NCBI GenBank assembly: GCA_942492625.1
Contig: CALOFM010000005.1
Span: 62,001-126,000 of the forward strand
Direction: 5' to 3'
Length of the DNA stretch: 64,000 nucleotides
From: Thiosymbion sp942492625
GTDB lineage: Bacteria > Pseudomonadota > Gammaproteobacteria > Chromatiales > Chromatiaceae
Shown here: piece after piece, positions 8,879-17,751 of the stretch
How positions within the stretch are numbered: position 1 is the first letter of the stretch
Layout of the letters: each line of letters begins with the position of its first letter
Translations under genes and position numbers: made by a program
Notes under the pieces: generated by a model
What the model was told of the DNA's origin: nothing
Seen by the model: only the letters and a program-made list of their open reading frames with translations
The model's database searches: none

Positions 8879-9898
8879 TCAGCGCGCCTCAAGACATCCG
8901 GCGCCCGCTGCCAATGAATTATGCTGGCGTGAACACCGGTCCTCTCGCACCCCGGTCAAGGGATAAAAACCGGTCGCGCGCGACGGGAAAACATCCACGA
9001 TAACCTCTTCGAGCCGGTCCCACCGTGCACTGACCCGCTCCTTGGCGGCAGGGGCCTGAAAGGCCGCAACGTTCGCCGCCTCGCGCGTGAACCTGTAGGT
9101 CGTAAGCTCGATTCCGGAATCGGGCGGAAAGGCATCGCGCATGGCGCGGACGTTGCGGGCATGATCGTCCAGAAAAGCGATGGCCTTGAACCGGGAGCAG
9201 GTCCTGTTGAGCAAGACACGCAGCATGGCACCCTTGTGTTGGCCGGCGGTCATGTAGAGCCCGTTGCGGTAGCTCACCAAACGGGGCCTGCCGAGCGAAA
9301 AGGCGCTGGCCTCCTCGGCGCTCAACCCTGCCGAGGAAAGGTCCCCGGGGTTGTAGGGCAGAAACGGGTCGTCGTGAAAGCCTGGTCGCGGCGGTACGGC
9401 GTTCCGGGCGAGATCATAACCGTTGCGTGCGAGCTCGCGGCGGGTGACATCGCGCACAAGATAACCGCGCGAGGTCAGGGCGATGACGGGAAATCCACGG
9501 TTTTGAAGCTCCGCCAGCAGGGCTGGCTGGGACGGCTGCGGCGGATGCATGTGGCTCAGGGCAAAGAGCAGCCGCTGGGTCCTTAACAAGCCCTCCTTGT
9601 CCTCTGCGACTGCGGCATCGGGAAGCGGCGTGGTCTTCAGAAGGCCCCACTGCCAGACGAACCATTGGTCGGATCCCAACGCCTGATCCATGGCGAGCAG
9701 CGTGTTGTCGATGTCGAAGACGAGCAGAACATTCTCCGGACCATGGCGCCGACCCAACGCCAGCGCCTCCTCGTAGAGGACTGTGAAATCATCGGTACAG
9801 GCAAGATCCTGCGGACATGGCTCGTCACGTGCTAGCAAAGCTCCCGGGAAGAAAATCAGCCCGAGGCAAAGCCCAAGGATCGCGCGGGTTGTCGCCAT
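8879..9898 (-). CDS. DUF2608 (HAD-like) protein with signal peptide
   Basis: This 339-aa protein has a clear signal peptide (MATTRAILGLCLGLIFFPGALLA) and then a HAD-like core. Motif I is LLVFDIDNTLLAMD near residue 60, followed by GSDQWFVWQWGLL, the hallmark of the DUF2608 family; ALTSRG is the likely motif II and FLDDHARNVRAM the motif IV aspartates. The protein is therefore probably a periplasmic phosphatase-like enzyme of unknown substrate. The C-terminal 40 residues (after TGFYPLTG) look unlike a conserved domain. It starts immediately after the decayed prpF on the same strand, but I infer no functional link. Confidence 0.82.
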   Translation of the reverse strand: MATTRAILGLCLGLIFFPGALLARDEPCPQDLACTDDFTVLYEEALALGRRHGPENVLLVFDIDNTLLAMDQALGSDQWFVWQWGLLKTTPLPDAAVAEDKEGLLRTQRLLFALSHMHPPQPSQPALLAELQNRGFPVIALTSRGYLVRDVTRRELARNGYDLARNAVPPRPGFHDDPFLPYNPGDLSSAGLSAEEASAFSLGRPRLVSYRNGLYMTAGQHKGAMLRVLLNRTCSRFKAIAFLDDHARNVRAMRDAFPPDSGIELTTYRFTREAANVAAFQAPAAKERVSARWDRLEEVIVDVFPSRATGFYPLTGVREDRCSRQHNSLAAGAGCLEAR

Positions 9899-9931
9899 GA
9901 TTGTCCCTCCTTCTCGTCCGTCGGATTCTCG

Positions 9932-10758
9932 CTAACATCGGATTGTGGCTAGACAAACACCCGCCCTTCCATCGCGGTGCACGCGCTCGGCGTCCCGCGC
10001 CAGCCCCATGGCCACTGCACCCGCGCATCGGATCTGCTCCAGGGTGCGCATCAGCCCGGTATCCGCCTCGACCTGCTCGGCCAACTCCGTCCCACTCAAG
10101 CCAAGGTCTTGCGCCCTGGCGAATACCGTCGGGTTACCCGCGTTCACAGGGAGAGCTCAAGCAGTCCGATCCCCGGTACTACGAGTCGATCCGTTGGGTT
10201 GCCCGTCGGCAGGGCGTCGCCGTTGGGACCTCCGCCGGGATTGAGCAGGTCGACGTCGATCCTCGCACCCGGACGGGAAACACCGGCCACGGCGAAGTCC
10301 CCGTCCGTGCGCGCCCTCCCACCCCGGATTGGAACCCGGACGACCATCGGACGCCCCAGATTCGCCTGCCAGATCCGAACCGAGGTCACTGGCTCTTCGG
10401 GCTCTACGATCCCCTGCTCCAAGGCGAACAGCCCCACTGCGGCGGACAGGTTGCCGCAGCTCCCGGACCAGTCGATCAGGGGACGGCGGATGTCGACGTG
10501 ACCGAAGAGGTAGCTCAAGTCATGGAAGTCATCCGGCGGCGGACCGATGATGACCACCTTACTGGTGCTGGAGGTGGCGCAGCCCATACCATCGATCTGT
10601 CCACCGTAGGGATCCGGGCTGCCGATGGCGGACATCAGGAGCCGGTCCCGCTCGGCCGGGTCGGTTGGCAGATCGGGCTCGTGGAAGAAGAGCCCTTTGC
10701 TGGTCCCACCGCGCATCCAGACGGCGGGGAGGGAGACGGCCGGGGTCGGGCAGGGCAT
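9932..10758 (-). pseudogene. prpF: PrpF-family isomerase gene, frameshifted and 3'-truncated
   Basis: The first frame (10144-10758, 204 aa) matches the N-terminal half of PrpF, the 2-methylaconitate cis-trans isomerase family: AVWMRGGTSKGLFF, DGMGCATSSTSKVVI and DWSGSCGNLSAAVG are conserved. It stops after GIGLLELSL. The next frame resumes immediately with NAGNPTVFARAQDLG, which is the expected continuation, so a single missing G near 10147 explains the break. The second piece runs only to about residue 270 of a family that is normally about 390 aa, then loses similarity. The gene therefore lacks its C-terminal third and is very unlikely to be functional. No prpBCD genes are nearby. Confidence 0.85.
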
Positions 10759-11066
10759 TGGCGTGCGCTCTCAGGTCAGCAATCTGGTGCCTCGGCACAT
10801 GTATCTCCGCGGGCACGCATTGGTAGATCCGCTGCGCCGCCCGGATCTTCTGCCGCTCTCACGCTGCGGCGGTCCGCGCAGCGGACCCTGCTACCTGGAA
10901 AGAGCAATTCGCGTTGTATCTGTTCGGTGCGACGGCGTCGCCACCCTTGGACGGCCGGGTCCCCGGCGCCCCTACCCGGGACGACGGAGCTTCCCCATCC
11001 CTAAGCGAAAGGCGGCCGGAAGGCCGCCTTTTTCTTTCCAGCAGCTCGCTGGTAACTACCGGATCA
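10759..11066. other. Intergenic stretch between prpF relic and mdh
   Basis: No supported gene was found here. The only recognisable element is the hairpin near the mdh end, listed separately. Confidence 0.5.
11011..11035 (-). terminator. Rho-independent terminator after mdh, near-bidirectional
   Basis: A perfect seven-base-pair stem, GGCGGCC / GGCCGCC with a four-base GGAA loop, occupies 11011-11028 and is followed by a T-rich run on the plus strand. On the minus strand the same hairpin lies 39 bases past the mdh stop and is followed by TTT, so it can end mdh transcription as well. The hairpin is seen directly; function is inferred. Confidence 0.75.
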
Positions 11067-12056
11067 TCAGGACAAGAGGCTTTGCACGCCGTCGCGCTCC
11101 TCGATGAGCTCGTTCAGGGTGAAGTCCATCCCCTTGCGCGAGAGGTCGTCGATCTCCAGGTCCTTGATGACCTCGTACTTGCCCTCAGAGCAGATGCACG
11201 GGAAGCCGTAGATCATGCCCTCGGGGATCCCATAGGAGCCGTCCGAGACCACGCCCATGGTTACCCACTGACCATTGCTGCCCAAGGCCCAGTCGTGCAT
11301 GTGGTCGATGGCCGCGTTGGCCGCACTGGCCGCCGAGGAGGCACCACGGGCGTTGATGATGGCAGCCCCGCGCTTACCGACGGTCGGGATGTAGGTCTCG
11401 CGGTACCAGGTCTCGTCCGCAACCAGGGACATGGCGTCCTGGCCGTCGACTGTGGCAAAGCGAAGGTCCGGATACATGGTAGGCGAATGGTTGCCCCACA
11501 CCGCCATCTTCTTGATGCTGGTGACCGGCTTGCCGGTGCGGGTTGCCAGCTGGGACACGGCCCGGTTGTGGTCGAGGCGCATCATGGAGGTGAAGTTGCC
11601 CGCAGGCAGGTCCGGAGCCGAGCTCTTGGCGATGTAGGCGTTGGTGTTGGCCGGGTTGCCGACCACGATGACGCGCACGTCGCGGGAGGCGGCTTCGTTC
11701 AGCGCCCGCCCCTGCTCGATGAAGATCTTGGCGTTGTCCATCAGCAGGTCCTTGCGCTCCATGCCGGGCCCGCGGGGCTTGGCGCCGACCAACAGGGCAT
11801 GGTCCACGTCCTTGAACGCCTCATTCGGATCGCCGGTGCCGACCATGTCGACCAGCAGCGGGAAAGCGCAATCATCGAGCTCCATCATCACGCCCTTGAG
11901 GGCGCTCTGCGGCTTCTCCATGGGGAGCTCGAGCATCTGCAGGATGACGGGCTGATCTTTGCCCAGCATCTCGCCGGAAGCGATACGGAACAACAATGCG
12001 TAGCCGATCTGGCCGGCTGCACCGGTAACTGCGACTCTAACGGGGGATTTTGCCAC
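11067..12056 (-). CDS. mdh: Malate dehydrogenase (NAD-dependent, type 2)
   Basis: This 329-aa enzyme interconverts malate and oxaloacetate in the TCA cycle. The N-terminus MAKSPVRVAVTGAAGQIGYAL is the Rossmann dinucleotide-binding site, VIVVGNPANTNAYI contains the substrate-loop asparagine, MRLDHNRA carries the aspartate-arginine pair, and KMAVWGNHSPTMYPD carries the catalytic histidine. The length and these motifs match the cytosolic-type bacterial Mdh of about 328 aa. It is transcribed alone, with a terminator hairpin downstream and a shared upstream region facing the sensor kinase gene. Confidence 0.97.
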   Translation of the reverse strand: MAKSPVRVAVTGAAGQIGYALLFRIASGEMLGKDQPVILQMLELPMEKPQSALKGVMMELDDCAFPLLVDMVGTGDPNEAFKDVDHALLVGAKPRGPGMERKDLLMDNAKIFIEQGRALNEAASRDVRVIVVGNPANTNAYIAKSSAPDLPAGNFTSMMRLDHNRAVSQLATRTGKPVTSIKKMAVWGNHSPTMYPDLRFATVDGQDAMSLVADETWYRETYIPTVGKRGAAIINARGASSAASAANAAIDHMHDWALGSNGQWVTMGVVSDGSYGIPEGMIYGFPCICSEGKYEVIKDLEIDDLSRKGMDFTLNELIEERDGVQSLLS

Positions 12057-12372
12057 GGCGATATGATCCTCCTTTCTTAAGGATGGGTGGTGTGGATCGA
12101 ACGCGCGCCTCCGAAAGGCCGACGCGTCCGTTGATTATTCGCAGGCCGCAAAGGAAGCTGCGTCCTTCGCGTTTCGCATCGTTGCCGATGGAGAAGATTT
12201 CGTCAAGGACAACCGCGGCGCTCCAGGGGCCAGAGCGCCTAAACCTTGATCCAAGCCAAGCGACCGCGCCGGCAGGCCGGCAGCACGGCGGGCTTTTCTG
12301 GCGTGACGGCCGGACATTCCTGCACAAGGGCGTTCAGAACGCGGCCGTCGGGGTGCTATTCTTTGCACCGCC
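12057..12372. other. Divergent intergenic region mdh/sensor kinase
   Basis: These 316 bases separate the start codons of two divergent genes and should hold both promoters. AGGAGG-like sequence (AAGGAGGATCAT read on the minus strand) precedes the mdh start. I see no credible reading frame and no operator that I can name. Confidence 0.5.
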
Positions 12373-14811
12373 ATGGGCATCAGAACGAAATTCGCCGCTG
12401 GTCTGATCTTCATCCTGTTCGTCAATCTCGGGGCCGGGCTCTATGGGCTGTATCTCTATAAACAGGCGTCCTCGTGGGAGGCACAGGTCCGTGAGTCCAG
12501 CTCACAGATCGTCGCCTCCGCCCTCTCCGCTCAAGTCCACTTCAAGAAACAGGTTCAGGAGTGGAAAAACGTCCTCATCCGCGGGCAGGACCCGAAGCTG
12601 TTCGACAAGTATTTCAGCCAATTCGAGGATGAGGAAGGCAATACGCGCGAGGCTATCCGCCACCTGCTCCCGCTGTTGGCCGAGAACGAGGAGGCTCAGT
12701 CCACCACGGAGCGATTCCTGCGCGCTCACATAGAGTTGGGTCCGCAATACCGTTCCGCCCTCGAGCTGTATCGGCCGGCAGACGCAAACCCGTCGTTGGC
12801 CGTCGACCTGCGGGTCCGCGGCATCGACCGCCAGCCCACGGACCTGATCGACGAGGTGGTCGCGACCGCCCTGGCGCACAAGAACCGCGTCCTGGTGCAA
12901 ATAGAAGACTCTACCCGAGAGGTCGAGACCCGGATTCTGCTCTTGATGGGTGGTGTCATGACCGGAGCCGCCCTGCTGCTCATCTGGCTGGTGGACCGGA
13001 CCATCGGGCGGCCGATCGCCACCGCCACGGCCATCGCCCAGCGGGTCAGCGACGGCGACTTCTCCACCCCGATCCGGGTCGCCGGCGGGGACGAGAATGC
13101 CCAGATGCTCGCGGCCATGAAGTCCATGCAGGAAAATTTGGCTCGGTCCCGGGAGAGCCTTCGCCAAAGCGAGGAGAAGACCCGGCTGCTGTTGGAATCC
13201 GCAGACGAGGGCATCTACGGGGTGACCACCGACGGACGGTGCATTTTCTCCAATCCGTCCGCCGCCCGAATGCTCGGATTCCGATCGCCGGCCGAGCTGG
13301 AAGGGCGCAACATGCACGCGACCATGCATCACTCCTCCCCCGACGGATCAGCCTACCGGATCGAGCAGTGCCGCGCCTTACAGCCCTGCCGTACCGGCCT
13401 GCCCGCCCATGTCGACGACGAGGTATTCTGGCGCTCGGATGGGAGCAGCTTCCCGGTCGAGTATCACTCCAACGCCATCTACAGCGACGGCAAGCTGGTG
13501 GGCGCGGTGGTGAATTTTTCCGATATCTCCGAGCGCAAGCGGGCGGAGGCGGAGCTCAGAAAGGCCCACGACGCCCTGGCCGAGGAGCGCGCCCACCTGG
13601 CGGAGCGTGTGCGCGAAAGGACCGCCGAGCTTGACCGGGCCAACGAGGAGCTGGCGCGAACGGCGCAGGCGAAAGACGAGTTTCTCGCCGCCATGAGCCA
13701 CGAGCTGCGCACCCCCCTGACCTCCATTCTGGGGCTTTCCGAGACCATGGAGGACGGCCTGCTAGGGCGGTTGACCGACCAGCAAGCGAAGGCCGCACAC
13801 ACCATTCACGAGAACGGGACGCACCTGCTGGAGCTGATCAACGAGGTCCTGGACATGTCCCGCGTGGCGTCCGGTCGGGTGAAGCTGCACTTGGATCAGG
13901 TCCCGGTGAATCAGCTGTGGGACGCCAGCCTGCGGCTCATACGCCCGGCAGCAAAGGCCAAGGGTCTGGACGTGCGCGCGCGCATCGACCCCGACGTCCG
14001 CCTCTTGCGGGGCGACAGCCGCCGGCTGAAGCAGATGCTGGTCAACCTGCTCGGTAACGCGGTCAAGTTCACGCCCGAGGGCGGCACCATCGGTCTGGAC
14101 GTGCGCGGAGATAAGGCTCGACGGCAAGTCCACATCTGCGTCTGGGACACCGGAGTCGGCATTCCCGCCGAGCAGCGCGACCGACTGTTCAAGCCCTTCG
14201 TCCAGCTCGACAGCAGGCTCTCGCGCCAATACGACGGGACCGGCCTCGGGCTGGCGTTGGCCAACGGTATGGCCGAGCTGCACGGCGGCTCCATCGAGGT
14301 GGAGAGCACGCTGGACGAAGGCAGCCGGTTCGACGTCATCCTGCCCTGGGACCCGGACGCCCAAAGCGCGGCCCATATCCCACCGGAAGAAGATTCGCGC
14401 GACGATACCTGGGTTCAGCCCCCTCTGCCGGAGCGCCCCTCGGTGCTCCTGGCCGAAGACAACGAGAGCAACCTGGAGATGCTATCCACCTACCTGCGGA
14501 TCAGGGGCTGCGAGGTATTGACCGCCAAGAACGGAGCGGAGGCAATCGCCCTGGCCAAGGAGCATCTCCTGGACGTGATACTCATGGATGTGCAGATGCC
14601 CGAGATGGACGGTCTGGAGGCCACGCGCCGGCTCCGCGCCGACCCGGCCCTGCGCTTCACCCCCATAGTCGCGCTGACGGCACTGGCGATGCCCGGCGAC
14701 AGAGAGCGGTGTCTTGAAGCGGGAATGGACGACTATCTCAGCAAGCCGATGGGACTGAAAGAGCTTCACCGCACCCTCACCCAATGGGTGAAACGGACCC
14801 GGGCCGCCTGA
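12373..14811 (+). CDS. Hybrid sensor histidine kinase (TM-HAMP-PAS-HisKA-HATPase-REC)
   Basis: This 812-aa membrane kinase has an N-terminal TM segment (about 8-28), a helical periplasmic sensor of about 160 residues, a second TM (about 188-208), HAMP, then a PAS domain (about 262-385). The dimerisation/phosphoacceptor motif AAMSHELRTPL places the phosphorylated histidine at His443. The ATPase part shows NLLGNAVKFTPEGG near 558, DTGVGIP and GTGLGLALA. A C-terminal receiver begins at VLLAEDNESN near 691, with phosphoacceptor Asp739 (ILMDVQMPEMDG) and a SKPM lysine. No DNA-binding partner is adjacent; the downstream genes are an Mla-like transporter, so control of envelope lipid transport is a possibility but only an inference. 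Confidence 0.94.
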   Translation: MGIRTKFAAGLIFILFVNLGAGLYGLYLYKQASSWEAQVRESSSQIVASALSAQVHFKKQVQEWKNVLIRGQDPKLFDKYFSQFEDEEGNTREAIRHLLPLLAENEEAQSTTERFLRAHIELGPQYRSALELYRPADANPSLAVDLRVRGIDRQPTDLIDEVVATALAHKNRVLVQIEDSTREVETRILLLMGGVMTGAALLLIWLVDRTIGRPIATATAIAQRVSDGDFSTPIRVAGGDENAQMLAAMKSMQENLARSRESLRQSEEKTRLLLESADEGIYGVTTDGRCIFSNPSAARMLGFRSPAELEGRNMHATMHHSSPDGSAYRIEQCRALQPCRTGLPAHVDDEVFWRSDGSSFPVEYHSNAIYSDGKLVGAVVNFSDISERKRAEAELRKAHDALAEERAHLAERVRERTAELDRANEELARTAQAKDEFLAAMSHELRTPLTSILGLSETMEDGLLGRLTDQQAKAAHTIHENGTHLLELINEVLDMSRVASGRVKLHLDQVPVNQLWDASLRLIRPAAKAKGLDVRARIDPDVRLLRGDSRRLKQMLVNLLGNAVKFTPEGGTIGLDVRGDKARRQVHICVWDTGVGIPAEQRDRLFKPFVQLDSRLSRQYDGTGLGLALANGMAELHGGSIEVESTLDEGSRFDVILPWDPDAQSAAHIPPEEDSRDDTWVQPPLPERPSVLLAEDNESNLEMLSTYLRIRGCEVLTAKNGAEAIALAKEHLLDVILMDVQMPEMDGLEATRRLRADPALRFTPIVALTALAMPGDRERCLEAGMDDYLSKPMGLKELHRTLTQWVKRTRAA

Positions 14812-14824
14812 GCTGCGGACCAAA

Positions 14825-14953
14825 ATGATCGATCAAGACCCGACCATTGCCGGCTACCGGATCCTGGAGCGACCCTCGGCCGGAGGGGCTTCCAACATCG
14901 ACTTCGAGGCCGCAGTCGAGACTCTCAAGGACATCGAGGACCGCCTGCCTTGA
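14825..14953 (+). CDS. Possible 42-aa leader-like protein coupled to the mlaE-like gene
   Basis: The ATG at 14825 opens a 42-codon frame (MIDQDPTIAGYRILERPSAG to EDIEDRLP-like end) whose TGA overlaps the TTG start of the permease gene in a TTGA arrangement. The overlap suggests translational coupling. The product has no recognised domain; the C-terminal half is predicted helical and acidic. It lies 13 bases past the sensor-kinase stop. It could also be a chance frame. Confidence 0.4.
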   Translation: MIDQDPTIAGYRILERPSAGGASNIDFEAAVETLKDIEDRLP

Positions 14954-15735
14954 GCCGCGGCGACCGGGGTCCTCTGAACGGCGGTATCGCCGACTGGCCC
15001 GCGAAGCTTGGCCTCGCCGCCCTCGCCCTCTGGGCCTGTCTGAGGCTCTACCTGGGCATCCTTGCCGGAAGGTCTCGTCTGGATCTGCCCACGTTCGCGG
15101 ATGCGCTGAGGCAGTCCGGGCTCTCGATGCTGCCCGCCATCACCATCGTCACCGCCATCGTCGGGCTGATCCTCGGAAATCAGATCGTGGCGCTGCTGAG
15201 CCGCTTCGACCTCCCCAGCCTGATCCTGGTGACGCTCTCCTACGCGGTCGTCATGGAGCTGGTGCCTATCCTGGTCGGCATTCTGGTGGCGGGCCGCGCC
15301 GGAGTGGCGCTTGCGGTCCGCCAAGCGAACCTGGTGGTAAGCGGGCAGATGGACGGGCTGCTGGTCACGGGCACCAACCCCATCCAGCTCACTCTTGGGC
15401 CAGTTCTCCTGGCGATGCTCCTGATGTCCTTCGCCTTCGCGGTCTGGGGCACTTTGGTCACCTTCTCTGCCGCGCTGCTGTGGATATGGAGCACCGCCGG
15501 GGTTCCCCCGAGCCTGTTCGTCGATGCCCTCAAGCAGGCACTGACACCTGCGGAGCTTCTGGAAGCCCTGGCCAAACCCGTACTTTTTGCCCTGGTGATC
15601 GCCCTCATCGCCACCGTCAACGGGACCCTTGCCGGCAGAGATCCGGGGGGAATCTCCCGCGCTGCCACCGGAACCATGATCGGCGCCGTGACCGCGATCC
15701 TGCTGGTCGACTTCCTGTTCGTCCTCTTGCCCTGA
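14950..15735 (+). CDS. MlaE-family ABC transporter permease
   Basis: This 261-aa inner-membrane protein belongs to the MlaE/Ttg2B permease family that works with MCE proteins to move phospholipids between membranes. After an N-terminal amphipathic helix it has about five TM segments. The conserved core AVVMELVPILVGILVAGRAG matches the family signature (ELxP.LxxLxxAGR.G). The TTG start is supported by its four-base overlap with the upstream small frame. It is followed at 10 bases by the ATPase gene, then by MCE and lipoprotein genes, which makes a complete Mla-like set apart from a soluble MlaC or STAS MlaB, neither of which is present. Confidence 0.9.
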   Translation: MSRGDRGPLNGGIADWPAKLGLAALALWACLRLYLGILAGRSRLDLPTFADALRQSGLSMLPAITIVTAIVGLILGNQIVALLSRFDLPSLILVTLSYAVVMELVPILVGILVAGRAGVALAVRQANLVVSGQMDGLLVTGTNPIQLTLGPVLLAMLLMSFAFAVWGTLVTFSAALLWIWSTAGVPPSLFVDALKQALTPAELLEALAKPVLFALVIALIATVNGTLAGRDPGGISRAATGTMIGAVTAILLVDFLFVLLP

Positions 15736-15745
15736 GACCGCGCCC

Positions 15746-16483
15746 TTGGAGCCGATACTCGAAATCACGTCGGTTTTTCAGCATGTGGGGGGCCGCTGCG
15801 CCTTGTACGACATCTCCCTGCGGGTGTTGCGGGGGGACTGGTTGCTGCTCATCGGACCCAACGGAGCCGGAAAGAGCCTGCTCACAAGGTTGATACTGCG
15901 GCTCGACATCCCGTCGGCGGGTACAATCAAGCTGTTCGGTGAGGATCTCGAGCATCTGAACGACCGCGCCATGATGGGCATACGGCGAAAGACGGGCGCG
16001 GTGCTTCAAGGCGGCTCCCTGCTCGAGGGCCTGACCGTGTTGGAGAATCTTCTGCTGCCGTTGCGCGCAACCCGAATGACCAGGGGCCAGATGGCCAGCG
16101 CCGCGAGATTGATCATGACCCAGCTGCAGCTCGACGGACTGGAGAACCATGAGCCCCGCGCCCTGTCACTGGGACAGCGACGCCGGGTGGAGCTCGCCCG
16201 CGCCCTGATCCACAGACCCTCCCTGCTGGTGTGGGACGGGCTGACCGACGGACTCGATCCGGCGGCGGCGCGGGAGGTGCTCGGCGTACTGCACGAGCAG
16301 CGCGAGAACCACAACCTGACCTTCGTCGCCACCGACAACGACCCCCGGCTTCCATTGCGCGACAGTGACCAGGTGGCGGTGCTCGACCGCGGACGGCTGC
16401 TGTTCCGCGGAACCCGCCAAGCGCTCGAAAAGGCCACCGAGAGCCGCTTGGATCTGCGTTACTTGCTGCAGGGCAGGCCATGA
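15746..16483 (+). CDS. MlaF-like ABC ATPase with altered catalytic residues
   Basis: This 245-aa protein has an intact Walker A (GPNGAGKS, residues 37-44), a Q-loop glutamine (GAVLQGG) and a D-loop (GLDP). The Walker B is LLVWDG: Asp164 is present, but the catalytic glutamate position is Gly165. The signature is LSLGQ instead of LSGGQ, and the H-loop reads VATDND (Asp197 where histidine is expected). It sits between the MlaE-like permease and the MCE gene, overlapping the latter by four bases. ATP binding looks possible, but hydrolysis is likely impaired or unusual. It is otherwise a normal-length MlaF-like subunit. Confidence 0.88.
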   Translation: MEPILEITSVFQHVGGRCALYDISLRVLRGDWLLLIGPNGAGKSLLTRLILRLDIPSAGTIKLFGEDLEHLNDRAMMGIRRKTGAVLQGGSLLEGLTVLENLLLPLRATRMTRGQMASAARLIMTQLQLDGLENHEPRALSLGQRRRVELARALIHRPSLLVWDGLTDGLDPAAAREVLGVLHEQRENHNLTFVATDNDPRLPLRDSDQVAVLDRGRLLFRGTRQALEKATESRLDLRYLLQGRP

Positions 16484-17592
16484 GCGGGCTCGAGCGTCTT
16501 TACTCGCCCCCGGAGATCGGCGCACCGGGCAAGCGCAAGGCGCGGACGATGCGCCGGGACCTGACGCTGGCGGGCCTGCTCGTGCTGGGCATGACCGCCC
16601 TGGCCGTGGCGACGTTCATGTACCTGGGCTCCTGGCTGTTCGGCAACGTTTACCACCTGCGCGCTTACTTCGCGAACGCCTCAGGCCTGCACACCAGTAC
16701 CCAGGTCGTCCAAGACGGGTACGTCATCGGTGCCGTGGAGAGGATGACCGCGATCATCCCCGGGCGGCACGAGGGCGTCGAAAACTGCCCTCCCCCGCAG
16801 GAGAGCGAGAGGGAAGAGCCGAAGCAGGAAAGGAAAGGCGCACCCCAGCCTCCCTGCTTTCGGGTAACCCTGCGCATCAAAGGCGAATGGCCCATCCCCA
16901 AGGACAGCACCGCTACCCTGGGGTCGGCCGGACTCTTGCAGGGGGACGCCATCATGATCCTACCCGGGTCCGCCCCAGCTCCGCTTGAAGACGGGCAGAA
17001 AATAGAGACAACCCCCCGTGACGGCGGGCTCATGGCCCAGCTGAAAGACCTGACCCGGACTCTGCACGATCTGGTCGACAACACCATCGAGCCCGCGCTG
17101 GCGAACATCCGCGACCAGATCCAGACCATCAAGGACCTGCTCGGCACGGGCGGGGACAATTCAGAGAACCGGGACCGCTTGGCCGGGGTATTCCAGAACC
17201 TGGAGCAGCTCTCCGCCGACATGGAGAGCGCGGTGAACCCGGAGCAGATTCAGTCCATTCTGTCCTCTGTCCAGCAGGTATCGGCAAACCTGGAGCTGGT
17301 GTCCGCGACCTTCACCGAGCGCAGTGGCGACATCAAACGCACCGTACGCAACTACGGCGATCTGGCGACGGACATCAGCTCCCTGGTCAAGGAGACCAAG
17401 CCCTCTGTCCAGCGCTCTCTGGACGATACTCAGTTCCTGCTCCAGGAAATATCGGCCTCACTCGTACCCATCCTCACCAACATCGAAGACGCCACCCGCA
17501 ACCTGTCGGTCTTCTCCCGCGACCTGCGCAGCAACCCGGCGGTCATTATCAAGGGACGAGAGGTGGAGGAGGAGACGCCTTGGTTCAAATAG
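16480..17592 (+). CDS. MCE (MlaD-like) periplasmic lipid-binding protein
   Basis: This 370-aa protein has one N-terminal TM helix (about 29-49) and an MCE domain starting at YHLRAYFANASGL. In MlaD proteins this domain forms a hexameric ring that conducts lipids through the periplasm. TATLGSAGLLQGDAIMILPG is the conserved second half of the MCE domain. Between the two halves lies a charged, proline-rich insertion (about 94-127) bracketed by Cys103 and Cys126. After residue 185 the protein is a long helical region (LKDLTRTLHDLVDNT onwards) typical of MCE C-terminal needles. Start overlaps the ATPase stop by four bases. Confidence 0.92.
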   Translation: MSGLERLYSPPEIGAPGKRKARTMRRDLTLAGLLVLGMTALAVATFMYLGSWLFGNVYHLRAYFANASGLHTSTQVVQDGYVIGAVERMTAIIPGRHEGVENCPPPQESEREEPKQERKGAPQPPCFRVTLRIKGEWPIPKDSTATLGSAGLLQGDAIMILPGSAPAPLEDGQKIETTPRDGGLMAQLKDLTRTLHDLVDNTIEPALANIRDQIQTIKDLLGTGGDNSENRDRLAGVFQNLEQLSADMESAVNPEQIQSILSSVQQVSANLELVSATFTERSGDIKRTVRNYGDLATDISSLVKETKPSVQRSLDDTQFLLQEISASLVPILTNIEDATRNLSVFSRDLRSNPAVIIKGREVEEETPWFK

Positions 17593-17751
17593 GCGCGAGC
17601 TCACTTATTTCGGAAGTACCTTGTCGCAATGCGAAACCACGTCGACGGGCGGGAGGGCACGATTTACACTCAGGGGCACGCGAGAAGGCCAAACCGTCCA
17701 CGAGCTTCACGTTTTTCACGCCGTCGGCGTCTCTTTTTCCAAGGCCCAGTG

